Positions 35,161-43,287 of a stretch of 53,544 nt of DNA are shown piece after piece (position 1 is the stretch's first letter; each line of letters begins with the position of its first letter). A model generated the notes under the pieces. That model saw only the letters and a program-made list of their open reading frames with translations. It was not told the DNA's origin and searched no databases. The DNA lies in assembly GCA_019749805.1 (NCBI GenBank), contig JAIEPH010000047.1, positions 1 to 53,544 of the forward strand, in the 5' to 3' direction. A program made the position numbers and the translations under genes. This stretch comes from Mycobacteriaceae bacterium (GTDB taxonomy: Bacteria; Actinomycetota; Actinomycetes; Mycobacteriales; Mycobacteriaceae).

Positions 35161-35883
35161 GTGCCAGCACTTGCCATAGAGCGTCCGGTGGACCTGCCGG
35201 GCCTGTTTGGTGGCGCCGCAACAGAAGGGACGGTGCTTCCCGCGATGACCGACATTGACGGGTCGGCGGCCGCAAGATCGGACGAGTCAGACGCCGAGCT
35301 GACCGCCCGGTTCGAGCGTGACGCGATACCCTTGCTCGACCAGCTGTACGGCGGCGCGCTGCGCATGACGCGCAATCCGGCGGACGCCGAGGACCTGCTG
35401 CAGGAAACCATGGTGAAGGCCTATGCCGGCTTTCGCTCGTTTCGTGAGGGTACGAACCTCAAGGCGTGGCTGTACCGGATCCTGACCAACACTTACATCA
35501 ACAGCTACCGCAAGAAGCAGCGCCAGCCCGCGGAGTATCCGACCGAGGAGATCACCGACTGGCAGCTTGCGGCAAACGCCGAGCATTCGTCGACGGGGTT
35601 GCGATCGGCCGAGGTGGAGGCTTTGGAGGCCCTTCCGGACAGCGAGATCAAGGATGCGCTGCAGGCGCTGCCCGAGGAGTTCCGGATGGCGGTGTACTAC
35701 GCCGACGTGGAAGGGTTCCCGTACAAGGAGATCGCCCAGATCATGGATACCCCGATCGGCACCGTCATGTCCCGACTCCACCGAGGCAGGCGTCAGCTGC
35801 GCGAATTGCTCGCCGACGTGGCCCGCGACCGCGGCTTCATTCGCGGTGAGCAGGTCGAGGCACCTGAGGAGGTTTCGTCATGA
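35161..35883 (+). CDS. sigH: RNA polymerase sigma factor SigH
   Basis: ECF sigma factor for the thiol-oxidative and heat stress response. Region 2 (FERDAIPLLDQLYGGALRMTRNPADAEDLLQETMVKAYAGF...WLYRILTNTYINSYRKKQR) and region 4 (EALPDSEIKDALQALPEEFRMAVYYADVEGFPYKEIAQIMDTPIGTVMSRLHRGRRQL) are complete. Two starts are possible: GTG 35161, with AAGGAGGGG five bases upstream (240 residues), and ATG 35245 (MTDIDG, 212 residues), which matches the short tuberculosis form. I annotate the longer because of its ribosome site; both may be used. The stop overlaps rshA by four bases, coupling sigma factor and anti-sigma factor. Confidence 0.95.
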   Translation: MPALAIERPVDLPGLFGGAATEGTVLPAMTDIDGSAAARSDESDAELTARFERDAIPLLDQLYGGALRMTRNPADAEDLLQETMVKAYAGFRSFREGTNLKAWLYRILTNTYINSYRKKQRQPAEYPTEEITDWQLAANAEHSSTGLRSAEVEALEALPDSEIKDALQALPEEFRMAVYYADVEGFPYKEIAQIMDTPIGTVMSRLHRGRRQLRELLADVARDRGFIRGEQVEAPEEVSS

Positions 35884-36185
35884 GCTCGACCCACGACGAA
35901 GAGCGCTGGCAGCCGCCGGTCGGTCCAGTCGACCCGGAGCATCCGGAGTGTGCTGCGGTGATCGCCGAGGTGTGGACGCTGCTCGACGGTGAATGCACCG
36001 CCGAAACCCGCGACAAGCTGCGCCATCACCTCGAAGAGTGCCCTGCGTGCTTACGCCACTACGGCGTGGAGGAGCGCGTGAAGAGTCTGATTGCGAATAA
36101 GTGCGGCGGGGAGAAAGCTCCCGACAGCCTGCGTGAGCGGCTGCGCATCGAGATCAGCCGCACCACCATCATCCGGCGCGGTTAG
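35880..36185 (+). CDS. rshA: Redox-sensing anti-sigma factor RshA
   Basis: A 101-residue zinc anti-sigma factor that holds SigH inactive and releases it upon thiol oxidation. The ZAS motif is present: Cys24 in HPEC, and HHLEECPAC with His50, Cys54 and Cys57, the H-x3-C-x2-C signature; Cys39 is additional, in DGECTAE. The C-terminus is basic (RLRIEISRTTIIRRG). The ATG overlaps the sigH stop. It is followed on the opposite strand by a 30-residue ribosomal protein gene. Confidence 0.93.
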   Translation: MSSTHDEERWQPPVGPVDPEHPECAAVIAEVWTLLDGECTAETRDKLRHHLEECPACLRHYGVEERVKSLIANKCGGEKAPDSLRERLRIEISRTTIIRRG

Positions 36186-36188
36186 TCG

Positions 36189-36281
36189 CTACTTGACGGC
36201 CTTCGAGCCGGCATTGGGCCGCTTTCCGTGGTTGGCCTTCGAGTGCTTGCGGTCGCGCTTCTTACGGCCACGCTTGGCCAT
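36189..36281 (-). CDS. Ribosomal protein bL37 (30 residues)
   Basis: A tiny, very basic reading frame translates to MAKRGRKKRDRKHSKANHGK followed by RPNAGSKAVK, which matches my memory of the small actinobacterial 50S protein bL37 seen in mycobacterial ribosome structures. GGAGG lies six bases upstream of the ATG. It is convergent with rshA, with three bases between stops. No other frame here explains the basic composition. Its low size means automated calls often miss it. Confidence 0.85.
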   Translation of the reverse strand: MAKRGRKKRDRKHSKANHGKRPNAGSKAVK

Positions 36282-36450
36282 GGTCGTCCTCCATTCGATA
36301 CAGGGGATTATGGAGCCCGCATCCAGCGGGTGCTCGTAGCTATCCTCTCACGGCCTGGCGACAACTCTGTCGGGCCGGTGGTGTGGTTCGATATGAGCGT
36401 CAGGTACGCGGAGCCGGGTGCCGACGACATAGGACTCCGAAGGGGTGAAG

Positions 36451-36666
36451 ATGGCCGAGGATGTTCGCGCCGAGATCGTGGCCAGTGTGCTCGAGGTCGT
36501 GGTGAACGAGGGCGATCAGATCGGCGAGGGCGACACCCTGGTGCTGCTGGAGTCGATGAAGATGGAGATCCCGGTCCTGGCCGAGATCGCAGGCACCGTC
36601 AGCAAGGTGAGTGTTTCGGTTGGCGACGTGATCCAGGCCGGCGACCTCATCGCAGTGATCAGCTGA
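36451..36666 (+). CDS. Biotinylated protein TB7.3
   Basis: A 71-residue biotin/lipoyl-attachment domain standing alone. The biotinylation motif ESMKMEIP places the modified Lys near residue 37; the flanking beta strands DVRAEIVASVLEVVVNEGDQI and SVGDVIQAGDLIAVIS complete the barrel. It is essentially the same as the tuberculosis Rv3221c product. It could serve as a biotin carrier for an acyl-CoA carboxylase encoded elsewhere, but its partner is not established. The ATG with AAGGGG seven bases before it is chosen over GTG 36445. It lies upstream of pdtaS. Confidence 0.93.
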   Translation: MAEDVRAEIVASVLEVVVNEGDQIGEGDTLVLLESMKMEIPVLAEIAGTVSKVSVSVGDVIQAGDLIAVIS

Positions 36667-36698
36667 TGCGGGTTCGACGCCCACAAGAGTGAGGCCCG

Positions 36699-38207
36699 AT
36701 GTCGACCCTCGGTGACCTACTCGCCGAGCACACCATGCTGCCCGGCAACGCCGTCGACCATCTGCATGCGGTGGTCGGTGAGTGGCAGCTACTGGCCGAC
36801 CTCTCATTCGGTGACTTCCTGATGTGGGTGCGTCGCGATGACGGTGCGCTGGTGTGCGTGGCGCAGGTCCGACCGAACACCGCGCCGACGGTGCTACTCG
36901 CCGACGCCGTCGGCACCCTGAACCAGCCACATGAGATGCCCGTCGTGACCGATGCGTTCGACTCGGGTGCCATCGGCAGGCAAAACCCGTCGGGCTACAA
37001 GGATTTGCAGGAGGATCCCCCCAGCCTCAACGTGGAGGCTGTTCCGGTGCGCTACAACAACAACGTGGTTGCGGTGCTGACGCATCAGACCGCACTGGCG
37101 GCGCGCAAAGCGAGTCCGCTGGAAAGCGCGTACCTCGACTGCGCCGACGACCTGCTGCTGATGTTGTCCGAAGGCACCTTTCCGAATGTCGGTGACGTCG
37201 CCATGTCGCGCTCGAGCCCACGTGTCGGAGACGGCTTCATCCGCCTCAACGGAACCGGCATCGTCACGTTCGCCAGCCCGAACGCCATCTCGGCCTACCA
37301 CCGGATGGGCCTTGCGGCCGAGCTCGAGGGGCACAACCTGGTCACCGTGACCCGGCCGCTGATCTCGGACCCGTTCGAAGCCCAGGAACTGGCCGACCAC
37401 GTCCGTGACTCACTGGCCGGCGGTTCGAGCATGCGAATGGAAGTCGACGCCGGCGGCGCCGCGGTATTGCTGCGCACGCTGCCACTTGTGGTGCACGGCA
37501 ACGCTGTTGGGGCCGCCGTGTTGATCCGCGACGTGACCGAAGTCAAGCGCCGCGACCGCGCGCTGCTGTCCAAGGACGCGACGATCCGCGAGATCCACCA
37601 TCGGGTGAAGAACAATCTGCAGACGGTCGCCGCCCTGCTGCGACTGCAGGCGCGGCGCACCAACAACGCCGAGGGTCGTGAGGCGCTGATCGAGTCGGTG
37701 CGCCGGGTGTCCTCGATCGCGTTGGTGCACGACGCGCTGTCGATGTCGGTGGACGAAGAGGTGAACCTCGACGAGGTCATCGACCGAATCCTGCCGATTA
37801 TGAATGACGTTGCGGCTCCAGTTGATTCGGACAACCCGATCCGGATCAACCGGGTCGGCGAACTCGGTGTCCTGGACGCCGACCGGGCCACGGCCTTGAT
37901 CATGGTGATCACCGAACTGGTGCAGAACGCCATCGAGCACGCCTTCGACAGGTCCACTCAACAGGGGTGCGTGACGATCCGCGCCGAACGTTCGGCTCGT
38001 TGGCTCGATGTGGTGGTACACGACGACGGCCGCGGACTGCCCGAAGGCTTCAGCCTGGAGAAGTCCGATCGGCTCGGACTGCAGATCGTGCGGACGTTGG
38101 TGTCAGCGGAGCTGGACGGTTCGCTCGGCATGCACGAGGTGGACTCCGGCGGCACGGATGTGGTGTTGCGGGTGCCGATCGGGCGCCGTGCCCGTCTGGC
38201 GCAGTAG
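36699..38207 (+). CDS. pdtaS: Sensor histidine kinase PdtaS
   Basis: A 502-residue cytosolic HWE/HisKA_2-type kinase matching Rv3220c, partner of the ANTAR regulator PdtaR that is encoded elsewhere. It has an N-terminal GAF-like domain (about 1-145), a PAS-like domain (about 170-285), the phosphoacceptor segment REIHHRVKNNLQTVAALLRLQARR (His300/His301), and an ATPase domain with NAIEHAF, DDGRGLPEGF and LGLQIV motifs (about 390-500). There is no membrane segment. It ends 31 codons before a region holding the whiB1 terminator on the other strand. Confidence 0.94.
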   Translation: MSTLGDLLAEHTMLPGNAVDHLHAVVGEWQLLADLSFGDFLMWVRRDDGALVCVAQVRPNTAPTVLLADAVGTLNQPHEMPVVTDAFDSGAIGRQNPSGYKDLQEDPPSLNVEAVPVRYNNNVVAVLTHQTALAARKASPLESAYLDCADDLLLMLSEGTFPNVGDVAMSRSSPRVGDGFIRLNGTGIVTFASPNAISAYHRMGLAAELEGHNLVTVTRPLISDPFEAQELADHVRDSLAGGSSMRMEVDAGGAAVLLRTLPLVVHGNAVGAAVLIRDVTEVKRRDRALLSKDATIREIHHRVKNNLQTVAALLRLQARRTNNAEGREALIESVRRVSSIALVHDALSMSVDEEVNLDEVIDRILPIMNDVAAPVDSDNPIRINRVGELGVLDADRATALIMVITELVQNAIEHAFDRSTQQGCVTIRAERSARWLDVVVHDDGRGLPEGFSLEKSDRLGLQIVRTLVSAELDGSLGMHEVDSGGTDVVLRVPIGRRARLAQ

Positions 38208-38271
38208 GCAAGTTGTGTCGACCGATGAAAATTGACATCGGCTGACGCCATTTTTCGTGAATTTCTGATTG

Positions 38272-38308
38272 AAAAAAATTACGGCCCCGACTTTCGTCGG
38301 GGCCGTAA
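38272..38308 (-). terminator. Intrinsic terminator of whiB1
   Basis: Perfect 13-bp stem TTACGGCCCCGAC (38279-38291), four-base loop, complement to 38308. On the minus strand it is followed by seven T residues (38272-38278), so it ends whiB1. Confidence 0.93.
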
Positions 38309-38330
38309 ATGTCTGATGAGGGCCGAGAGC

Positions 38331-38585
38331 TTAGACCCCGCTGCGGGCCTTGGTGCGGGCATTGCGCCGCTTCAGCGCGCGCCGCTCGTCTTCGCTCATT
38401 CCGCCCCAGACGCCTGCGTCCTGTCCAGACTCCAATGCCCAGGTGAGGCAGTCTGTAGTCACCGGACAGCGGTTGCAGACAAGCTTCGCGTCAGCGATCT
38501 GAGCGAGGGCCGGGCCACTGTTTCCCACCGGGAAGAACAGTTCCGGATCCTCGTCGCGACAGACCGCCTTGTGGCGCCAATCCAT
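38331..38585 (-). CDS. whiB1: WhiB1 iron-sulfur transcription factor
   Basis: An 84-residue Wbl protein with the four cluster-binding cysteines Cys9, Cys37, Cys40 and Cys46, and the GVWGG turn (58-62) that precedes the basic C-terminal tail RRALKRRNARTKARSGV. WhiB1 carries a nitric-oxide-sensitive [4Fe-4S] cluster and is essential in mycobacteria. AAGGAG lies eight bases before the ATG. A candidate CRP-controlled promoter lies upstream, and a strong terminator lies downstream. The chain is nearly identical to Rv3219 as recalled. Confidence 0.96.
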   Translation of the reverse strand: MDWRHKAVCRDEDPELFFPVGNSGPALAQIADAKLVCNRCPVTTDCLTWALESGQDAGVWGGMSEDERRALKRRNARTKARSGV

Positions 38586-38703
38586 AGCTATAACTCCTTA
38601 TCGTGTGCGCAGCACAGCGCACTGACGTTTTCTCGGCTGTTACGCATGCGCATGAAATGTTTCTGCACTGTTGCATCCGAGTTTTTCACAGGCTGAACAG
38701 ATG

Positions 38704-38739
38704 TCAATACTGATGAGTTAACAAGTGGGCAACCTCACT
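38704..38739 (-). promoter_or_regulatory. whiB1 promoter with overlapping CRP site
   Basis: On the minus strand TTGCCC (38732-38727) and TATTGA (38709-38704), 17 bases apart, form a plausible promoter about 115 bases before whiB1. A CRP-like site, AGTGAGGTTGCCCACT on the minus strand (38739-38724), overlaps the -35 and closely resembles the known CRP site of the M. tuberculosis whiB1 promoter. Confidence 0.55.
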
Positions 38740-38835
38740 AGCAGGCCCGCATTTTCAAGCCCTCACTCGTTTGTACTACACTCGGTCCATCTGCGCCCTG
38801 AATCGGCTCATCCGTCGGCGTTATCCCTGCTCAGA

Positions 38836-39786
38836 CTAGGTGTTTGCCGACGGCGCTACGACACCCAGGGCGTTTGGCACCGACGTGAACGTCATCGTGT
38901 CGCGCAGCCCGAGGTAATCACCGTCGATCTGGCAGGCGACCGGTGTGTCACTCGTCACTCGCAGCTGTGGTAGGTCGTCTTCCCGGATCAAGTGCGCTCC
39001 GTCTATGCGCGGGCGTCTCGCCAGCATCTTGCGCACCAGCCGCAGATTGGCCCACACGTTCATGCTGGTGATCGCGAAGACACCCAGGCCGGTCTCGAAC
39101 GAGGTCGTCGGGTTTGTCCACACGGGTCTGGTGTTGGCGTACGTCCAGGGACTGGAGTTCGACACGAAGGCGAAATGCACGCCCGCCACGGGGTCGCGGC
39201 CGGGGATGTGCAATGTCAGCGAGGGATCCTTACGGGCGCTGGACAGCATTTCGCGGATCGCCACGCGGATGTAGCGCGAGGCCGTGACCTTGCGGCCCTT
39301 GGCGCGCTGCGCCTCGACGGCCGCCACGACGTCACCATCCACACCCATGCCCGCGGTGAACACCGCCCAGCGTTCGCCGCAGTCCATCAGGCCGATGCGC
39401 CGCCACGTCTTGCGACGGCGGTAGGCGGACAGCAGGTCGACGAGTTGATTCGTGGCCTCGATGGGGTCCGGGCTGATCCCGAGTGCGCGCGCAAACACGT
39501 TCGCCGAGCCGCCCGGCACGACCCCGACGGCCGGCTTCGCCACACCAGGTCCGCCGACCTCGAGAATGCCGTTCACCACCTCGTTCACCGTGCCGTCGCC
39601 GCCATGCACGATCAGCACCTCAACACCGTCGGCGGCGGCCTCGCGGCCGATCTCGACCGCGTGGCCGCGGTGGTCGGTGTGGATGACGGTGAGCTTCACC
39701 CGGCTTTCGAGGGCGTGAGCGAGCAGATCACGCGTAGCCGGAGTCGTCGACGTCGCATTGGGGTTCACGATCAGCACGGCGCGCAC
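38836..39786 (-). CDS. Diacylglycerol kinase-family lipid kinase
   Basis: A 316-residue member of the YegS/DagK lipid kinase group, equivalent to Rv3218. The catalytic signatures are HGGDGTVNEVVNG (about 61-73) and VGVVPGGSANVFARALG (about 88-104). A second beta-rich domain carries FTAGMGVDGDVVAAVE and a QIDGDYLG end. It should phosphorylate diacylglycerol or a related lipid at the membrane. GTG start. It runs in the same direction as whiB1, whose promoter lies after its stop. Confidence 0.92.
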   Translation of the reverse strand: MRAVLIVNPNATSTTPATRDLLAHALESRVKLTVIHTDHRGHAVEIGREAAADGVEVLIVHGGDGTVNEVVNGILEVGGPGVAKPAVGVVPGGSANVFARALGISPDPIEATNQLVDLLSAYRRRKTWRRIGLMDCGERWAVFTAGMGVDGDVVAAVEAQRAKGRKVTASRYIRVAIREMLSSARKDPSLTLHIPGRDPVAGVHFAFVSNSSPWTYANTRPVWTNPTTSFETGLGVFAITSMNVWANLRLVRKMLARRPRIDGAHLIREDDLPQLRVTSDTPVACQIDGDYLGLRDTMTFTSVPNALGVVAPSANT

Positions 39787-39823
39787 AGAGGACGACCCTA
39801 TCTAAAGGGGCAAGCCGAACCTC

Positions 39824-39829
39824 TACCCT
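39824..39829 (+). promoter_or_regulatory. -10 box TACCCT for leaderless transcript
   Basis: The hexamer ends seven bases before GTG 39837 and no ribosome site is present between. Confidence 0.45.
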
Positions 39830-39836
39830 CGAGGTC

Positions 39837-40277
39837 GTGACCGTTCCTTCCCCGGCATCCGTGCGTCAGGCAGCCATCGTGGTATCGCTGGAAGGCGTTG
39901 CCGGCGTGAGTGCGGCGATCTGGTACGTGGTGAGCGGCCTGCTCGGGACCCGTGAGCCCGGCATGAACCTGTTCGGCACCGCGGGATGGTTCGTCGTCAT
40001 GGGTTCGGCCGTCCTTGCCGCAGGATGGGCGCTGTGGACGGGCCGGCAGTGGGGACGCGGCCTGGCAGTGTTCGCCCAGCTGATCCTGCTGGGGGTGGCC
40101 TGGTATGTCGGTGTCGGATCGGGCCAGTGGGTGCCCGGCGTCGCGGTTGCGGTCATGGTGCTGGCCGTGCTGGCACTGCTGTTCAGCCCGTCGGCCCTGC
40201 AGTGGGCGACGGCTCAGGGCTCGCCCGCCGCCGACGACGCGGCGAGCGCAGACAAGTCCGGGCCGGACACCCGGTAG
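39837..40277 (+). CDS. Four-helix membrane protein (Rv3217c-like)
   Basis: A 146-residue integral membrane protein with four hydrophobic segments near residues 15-35, 45-63, 74-91 and 100-116, and a short hydrophilic tail (about 124-146, ending ASADKSGPDTR). It has no recognisable active-site motif; function is unknown. GTG start with a leaderless -10 upstream. Its last 64 bases overlap the 3' end of the acetyltransferase gene on the opposite strand, so the polar tail is the part that is shared. Confidence 0.78.
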   Translation: MTVPSPASVRQAAIVVSLEGVAGVSAAIWYVVSGLLGTREPGMNLFGTAGWFVVMGSAVLAAGWALWTGRQWGRGLAVFAQLILLGVAWYVGVGSGQWVPGVAVAVMVLAVLALLFSPSALQWATAQGSPAADDAASADKSGPDTR

Positions 40278-40711
40278 GTGATCCACTCGTTCTGCGGCTT
40301 GCCGCCGACGGCGTCGTAGAGCGCGATCGCGTTGACGTTCCAGTCCAGCACAGCCCACTCCAGCCGGGCGCCTTCGGTGTCGATGCATTGGCGCGCGAGT
40401 GCGGCGAGCAGTTTTCGCGCCAGTCCCAGCCTGCGAAAGTCGGGGCGCACGAACAGATCTTCGAGATAGATGCCGGCCACGCCCTCCCATGTCGAGAAGG
40501 TGCGGTACCAAATGGCGCACGCGGCGGCCTTGCCGTCGACCTCCGCGAGGTGTGCCCACGCGGTCGGCACATCACCGAACAACGCGGCCGTCAGCCGATC
40601 CTCGGTGAGCGTGCACTGCTCCACGGAATGCTCGAACTCGGCGAGCTCATAGACCATGGCGGTCAGTTCCGGCTCGTCGCCCGGCCGGGCAAGACGGATC
40701 AGCTCGCTCAC
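40214..40711 (-). CDS. GNAT-family N-acetyltransferase
   Basis: A 165-residue acetyl-CoA-dependent acetyltransferase resembling Rv3216. The acetyl-CoA-binding loop is VRPDFRRLGLARKLLAALA (about 93-111), preceded by GIYLEDLFV, followed by LEWAVLDWNVNAIALYDAVGG. The GTG start overlaps the stop of entC. The longer open frame upstream of this GTG lies within entC and is a shadow. It is convergent with the four-helix membrane gene, sharing 64 bases. The substrate is unknown; the sequence resembles diamine/spermidine-type acetyltransferases. Confidence 0.88.
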   Translation of the reverse strand: MSELIRLARPGDEPELTAMVYELAEFEHSVEQCTLTEDRLTAALFGDVPTAWAHLAEVDGKAAACAIWYRTFSTWEGVAGIYLEDLFVRPDFRRLGLARKLLAALARQCIDTEGARLEWAVLDWNVNAIALYDAVGGKPQNEWITYRVSGPDLSALAASSAAGEP

Positions 40712-41805
40712 TGCTGCACTCCAAGGGCTGCCAATATCGTCTTGAATTTCGTTGTCGTTTCGTCGACTTCGTCGTCGGGCTCGGATTCGGCGACGATCCC
40801 GCCACCGGCGTAGGCGTATGCGGTGCGACGGTCGGCGGACAGTTGTGCACAGCGGATCGACACCACCCACCGGCCGTCGCCGCGCTGATCGCACCAGCCC
40901 ACCGCGCCCGCATAGAACCCGCGATCACCCTCGAGTTCGTTGATGAGCTGTTCGGCCGCATCGGTGGGCACTCCGCCCACCGCGGGCGTCGGGTGTAGGG
41001 CAATCGCCAAATCCAGTGCTGTGGTGGCGTTTTCGCGTAGTCGCCCACTGATTGGGGTGTAGAGATGCCAGACGGCGGCGGTCTTGTTGAGCTTCGGTTC
41101 TGCCGAGATGTCCAATTCGGTGCACAGCGGCTCCAGTGCCGTGCGCACCGCGTCGACGACAAGCTGGTGCTCGTGCCGGTTCTTCGCCGAGGCCACCAGC
41201 GCCGCCCCGCTCGCCTCGTCGGCCTCGGGGTCGGCCACGCGTGGCGCCGACCCGGCGAACGGTGCGCACAGCATCCGGTCGCCCTTACGTGCCACCAGCA
41301 GCTCCGGACTCGCACCGATGAGCGCACTGCCCGAGTACCCGCCGCCGGCCGCGGTCAGATCCGCCAGAAACGCATTGGCCGCGGAGTCCTGGGCGACGAT
41401 GCGGTCCAGGATCGTGCGGGCATCCAACGGACCATCGGCGACCAGGCGCAACGCGCGAGCCAGCACGACCTTGTGCAGTCCGCTGTCGGGATCGCGTAGG
41501 CGTTCCAGCGCAGACGCGATGCGGGAACGGTGTTCTTCCGGCTCCGGCAGCGTCTCGGCGATGTGCACTGACGGCAGCGTGCGTAACGGCCACTCCGGCA
41601 GTGCATCGAGGAACTGGACTCCCTGCGGCCGGATGAGCGCTGCCGGCTTCGACATGTCAAAAGGTAAGGCGCCCAAAATGATTGGAGTACTGTGCGAGGC
41701 CAGTGCGGCCCGCGCCTCCGCGACTCTCGGGAACGCGGTGTGCACGCCGTCGGCGATGACGGCGCTGCCGCCCGAGGCGAGGACGAACGACGGTTCGCGG
41801 GTCAT
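40708..41805 (-). CDS. entC: Isochorismate synthase (chorismate-binding enzyme)
   Basis: A 365-residue chorismate-utilising enzyme that turns chorismate to isochorismate for menaquinone or a siderophore, matching Rv3215 (entC/menF-type). The C-terminal catalytic core has GGGYSGSALIGASPELLVARKGDRMLCAPFAGSAPR, EHQLVVDAVRTALEPLC, HLYTPISGRL, HPTPAVGGVPTDAAEQLI and GFYAGAVGWCDQRGDGRWVVSIRCAQ. The start is ATG 41805 (MTREPSFVLASGG) overlapping the phosphatase stop by four bases; the frame extends further upstream inside that gene. It is the middle gene of a three-gene coupled run. Confidence 0.93.
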   Translation of the reverse strand: MTREPSFVLASGGSAVIADGVHTAFPRVAEARAALASHSTPIILGALPFDMSKPAALIRPQGVQFLDALPEWPLRTLPSVHIAETLPEPEEHRSRIASALERLRDPDSGLHKVVLARALRLVADGPLDARTILDRIVAQDSAANAFLADLTAAGGGYSGSALIGASPELLVARKGDRMLCAPFAGSAPRVADPEADEASGAALVASAKNRHEHQLVVDAVRTALEPLCTELDISAEPKLNKTAAVWHLYTPISGRLRENATTALDLAIALHPTPAVGGVPTDAAEQLINELEGDRGFYAGAVGWCDQRGDGRWVVSIRCAQLSADRRTAYAYAGGGIVAESEPDDEVDETTTKFKTILAALGVQQ

Positions 41806-42434
41806 GAGGGCAGGCACGGGTGGCGATGGCCCGTCAGTCCCAGTGCGCTGATCTGGCGCACGCCGTGCTCGTGTCCGCACACCGCTATCGACGCGGCCAC
41901 CATCGCGAACCTGATGCCCTCGGAGATCTCGAGCTGCGCCCAGCGCGTCAGGACCGCCCGGGAGAAGTGGCCGTGGCCGACGAACAGGACGTCACGCGAC
42001 TTCATCTGCTCCAGCGCGAACGCGATCGCGCGGTCGGCGCGGTCGCTGACCTGCTGGGTGGATTCACCACCGGGGCATCCGTGCGTCCACACCAGCCAGT
42101 CGGGCACGGATTGTTGAATCTCCTTGGTGGTCAGTCCTTCGTAGTCGCCGTAATCCCATTCGGCAAGAACAGGGGAGACCTCATCGACCGTCAATCCGGC
42201 GAGCTCAGCGGTCACGAGTGCGCGTTGCCGCGGGCTGGACACCACCAGAGGGTTGGCCAGGCTGAGCACGTCCAGCGCGTCGGCGGCCAGCTTGGCCTGC
42301 TGGCGGCCGGTTTCGGTGAGCTCGAGTTCAGTGCGGCCGGTGTGCCGACCAGAGAGTGACCATTCCGTCTCCCCATGCCGGAGCAGTAGCAGGCGGTGCT
42401 GCTGACATCCCCTAGCTTCGCTGTCGGCCGACAC
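41802..42434 (-). CDS. gpm2: Phosphoglycerate mutase-like acid phosphatase
   Basis: A 210-residue histidine phosphatase. The RHGE motif is in LLLLRHGETEWSLSGRHTGRTELELT (His about residue 21), with SPRQRALVTAEL and GHGHFSRAV for the second catalytic His (about 155). In M. tuberculosis the counterpart Rv3214 (gpm2) acts as an acid phosphatase rather than a mutase. The start is GTG 42434 (VSADSEARGCQQHR), with the frame open 28 codons further upstream without homology. It leads the gpm2-entC-acetyltransferase run. Confidence 0.9.
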   Translation of the reverse strand: MSADSEARGCQQHRLLLLRHGETEWSLSGRHTGRTELELTETGRQQAKLAADALDVLSLANPLVVSSPRQRALVTAELAGLTVDEVSPVLAEWDYGDYEGLTTKEIQQSVPDWLVWTHGCPGGESTQQVSDRADRAIAFALEQMKSRDVLFVGHGHFSRAVLTRWAQLEISEGIRFAMVAASIAVCGHEHGVRQISALGLTGHRHPCLPS

Positions 42435-42492
42435 TCTGGCGATTCTGCCCCACGTTGGGTCGTGGTGTTCGCGGCCGTGCCAGGATGAGAGG

Positions 42493-43287
42493 GTGACGCG
42501 GGTACTTGCGGTCGCCAATCAAAAGGGTGGGGTCGCCAAAACAACGACAGTGGCATCGCTGGGTGCGGCGATGGTGGAGAAGGGGCGACGGGTGCTGCTC
42601 GTCGACCTGGATCCCCAAGGGTGTTTGACGTTCTCGCTGGGCCAGGACCCTGACAAGCTGCCGATGTCGATCCACGAGGTGCTCCTCGGCGAGGTCGAGA
42701 CGGAGGCGGCGCTCGTCGAGACGTCGGAGGGCATGACGCTGCTGCCGGCCAATATCGACCTGGCCGGGGCCGAGGCGATGCTGTTGATGCGGGCCGGCCG
42801 CGAATACGCCCTCAAGCGTGCGCTGGCCAAGGTCAGTGACCAATTCGACGTCGTGATCATCGACTGCCCGCCGTCGCTGGGCGTGCTCACCCTCAACGGG
42901 CTGACGGCTGCCGACGACGTGATCGTGCCGCTGCAATGCGAAACTCTGGCACACCGCGGCGTCGGCCAGTTCCTTCGGACCATCACCGACGTCCAGCAGA
43001 TCACCAACAGCGACCTGCAGTTGCTGGGTGCGCTGCCGACGCTGTACGACTCGCGCACCACCCACAGCCGCGACGTGCTCCTCGACGTCGCCGATCGATA
43101 CGACCTGCCGGTGCTCGCGCCGCCGATACCTCGAACCGTCCGTTTCGCCGAGGCCACCGCGTCGGGAGCATCGGTGCTCGCAGGTCGAAAGAACAAGGGT
43201 GCGAGCGCCTATCGTGAGCTGGCCAATGCGTTGCTCAAGCATTGGAAGCAAGGCAAGGCGTTGGCGACCTACACGCCCGACGTCTAG
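42493..43287 (+). CDS. ParA/Soj-family ATPase, orphan
   Basis: A 264-residue Walker-type ATPase of the ParA/MinD group. The deviant Walker A is NQKGGVAKTTTVASL (about residues 9-23), followed by LLVDLDPQGCLTFSLG and Walker B VVIIDCPPSLGVLTLNGL. No ParB or parS is nearby, so it is a stand-alone ParA, like Rv3213c. Its target cargo is unknown. GTG start, with CAGGAT six bases upstream as a weak -10. It is divergent from gpm2 and convergent with the Rv3212-like gene across a palindrome. Confidence 0.92.
   Translation: MTRVLAVANQKGGVAKTTTVASLGAAMVEKGRRVLLVDLDPQGCLTFSLGQDPDKLPMSIHEVLLGEVETEAALVETSEGMTLLPANIDLAGAEAMLLMRAGREYALKRALAKVSDQFDVVIIDCPPSLGVLTLNGLTAADDVIVPLQCETLAHRGVGQFLRTITDVQQITNSDLQLLGALPTLYDSRTTHSRDVLLDVADRYDLPVLAPPIPRTVRFAEATASGASVLAGRKNKGASAYRELANALLKHWKQGKALATYTPDV

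Noticed and set aside
38279..38308. Terminator hairpin read as the pdtaS terminator
   Set aside because: The T run is only present on the minus strand, so the hairpin serves whiB1; the plus strand continues with AATG.
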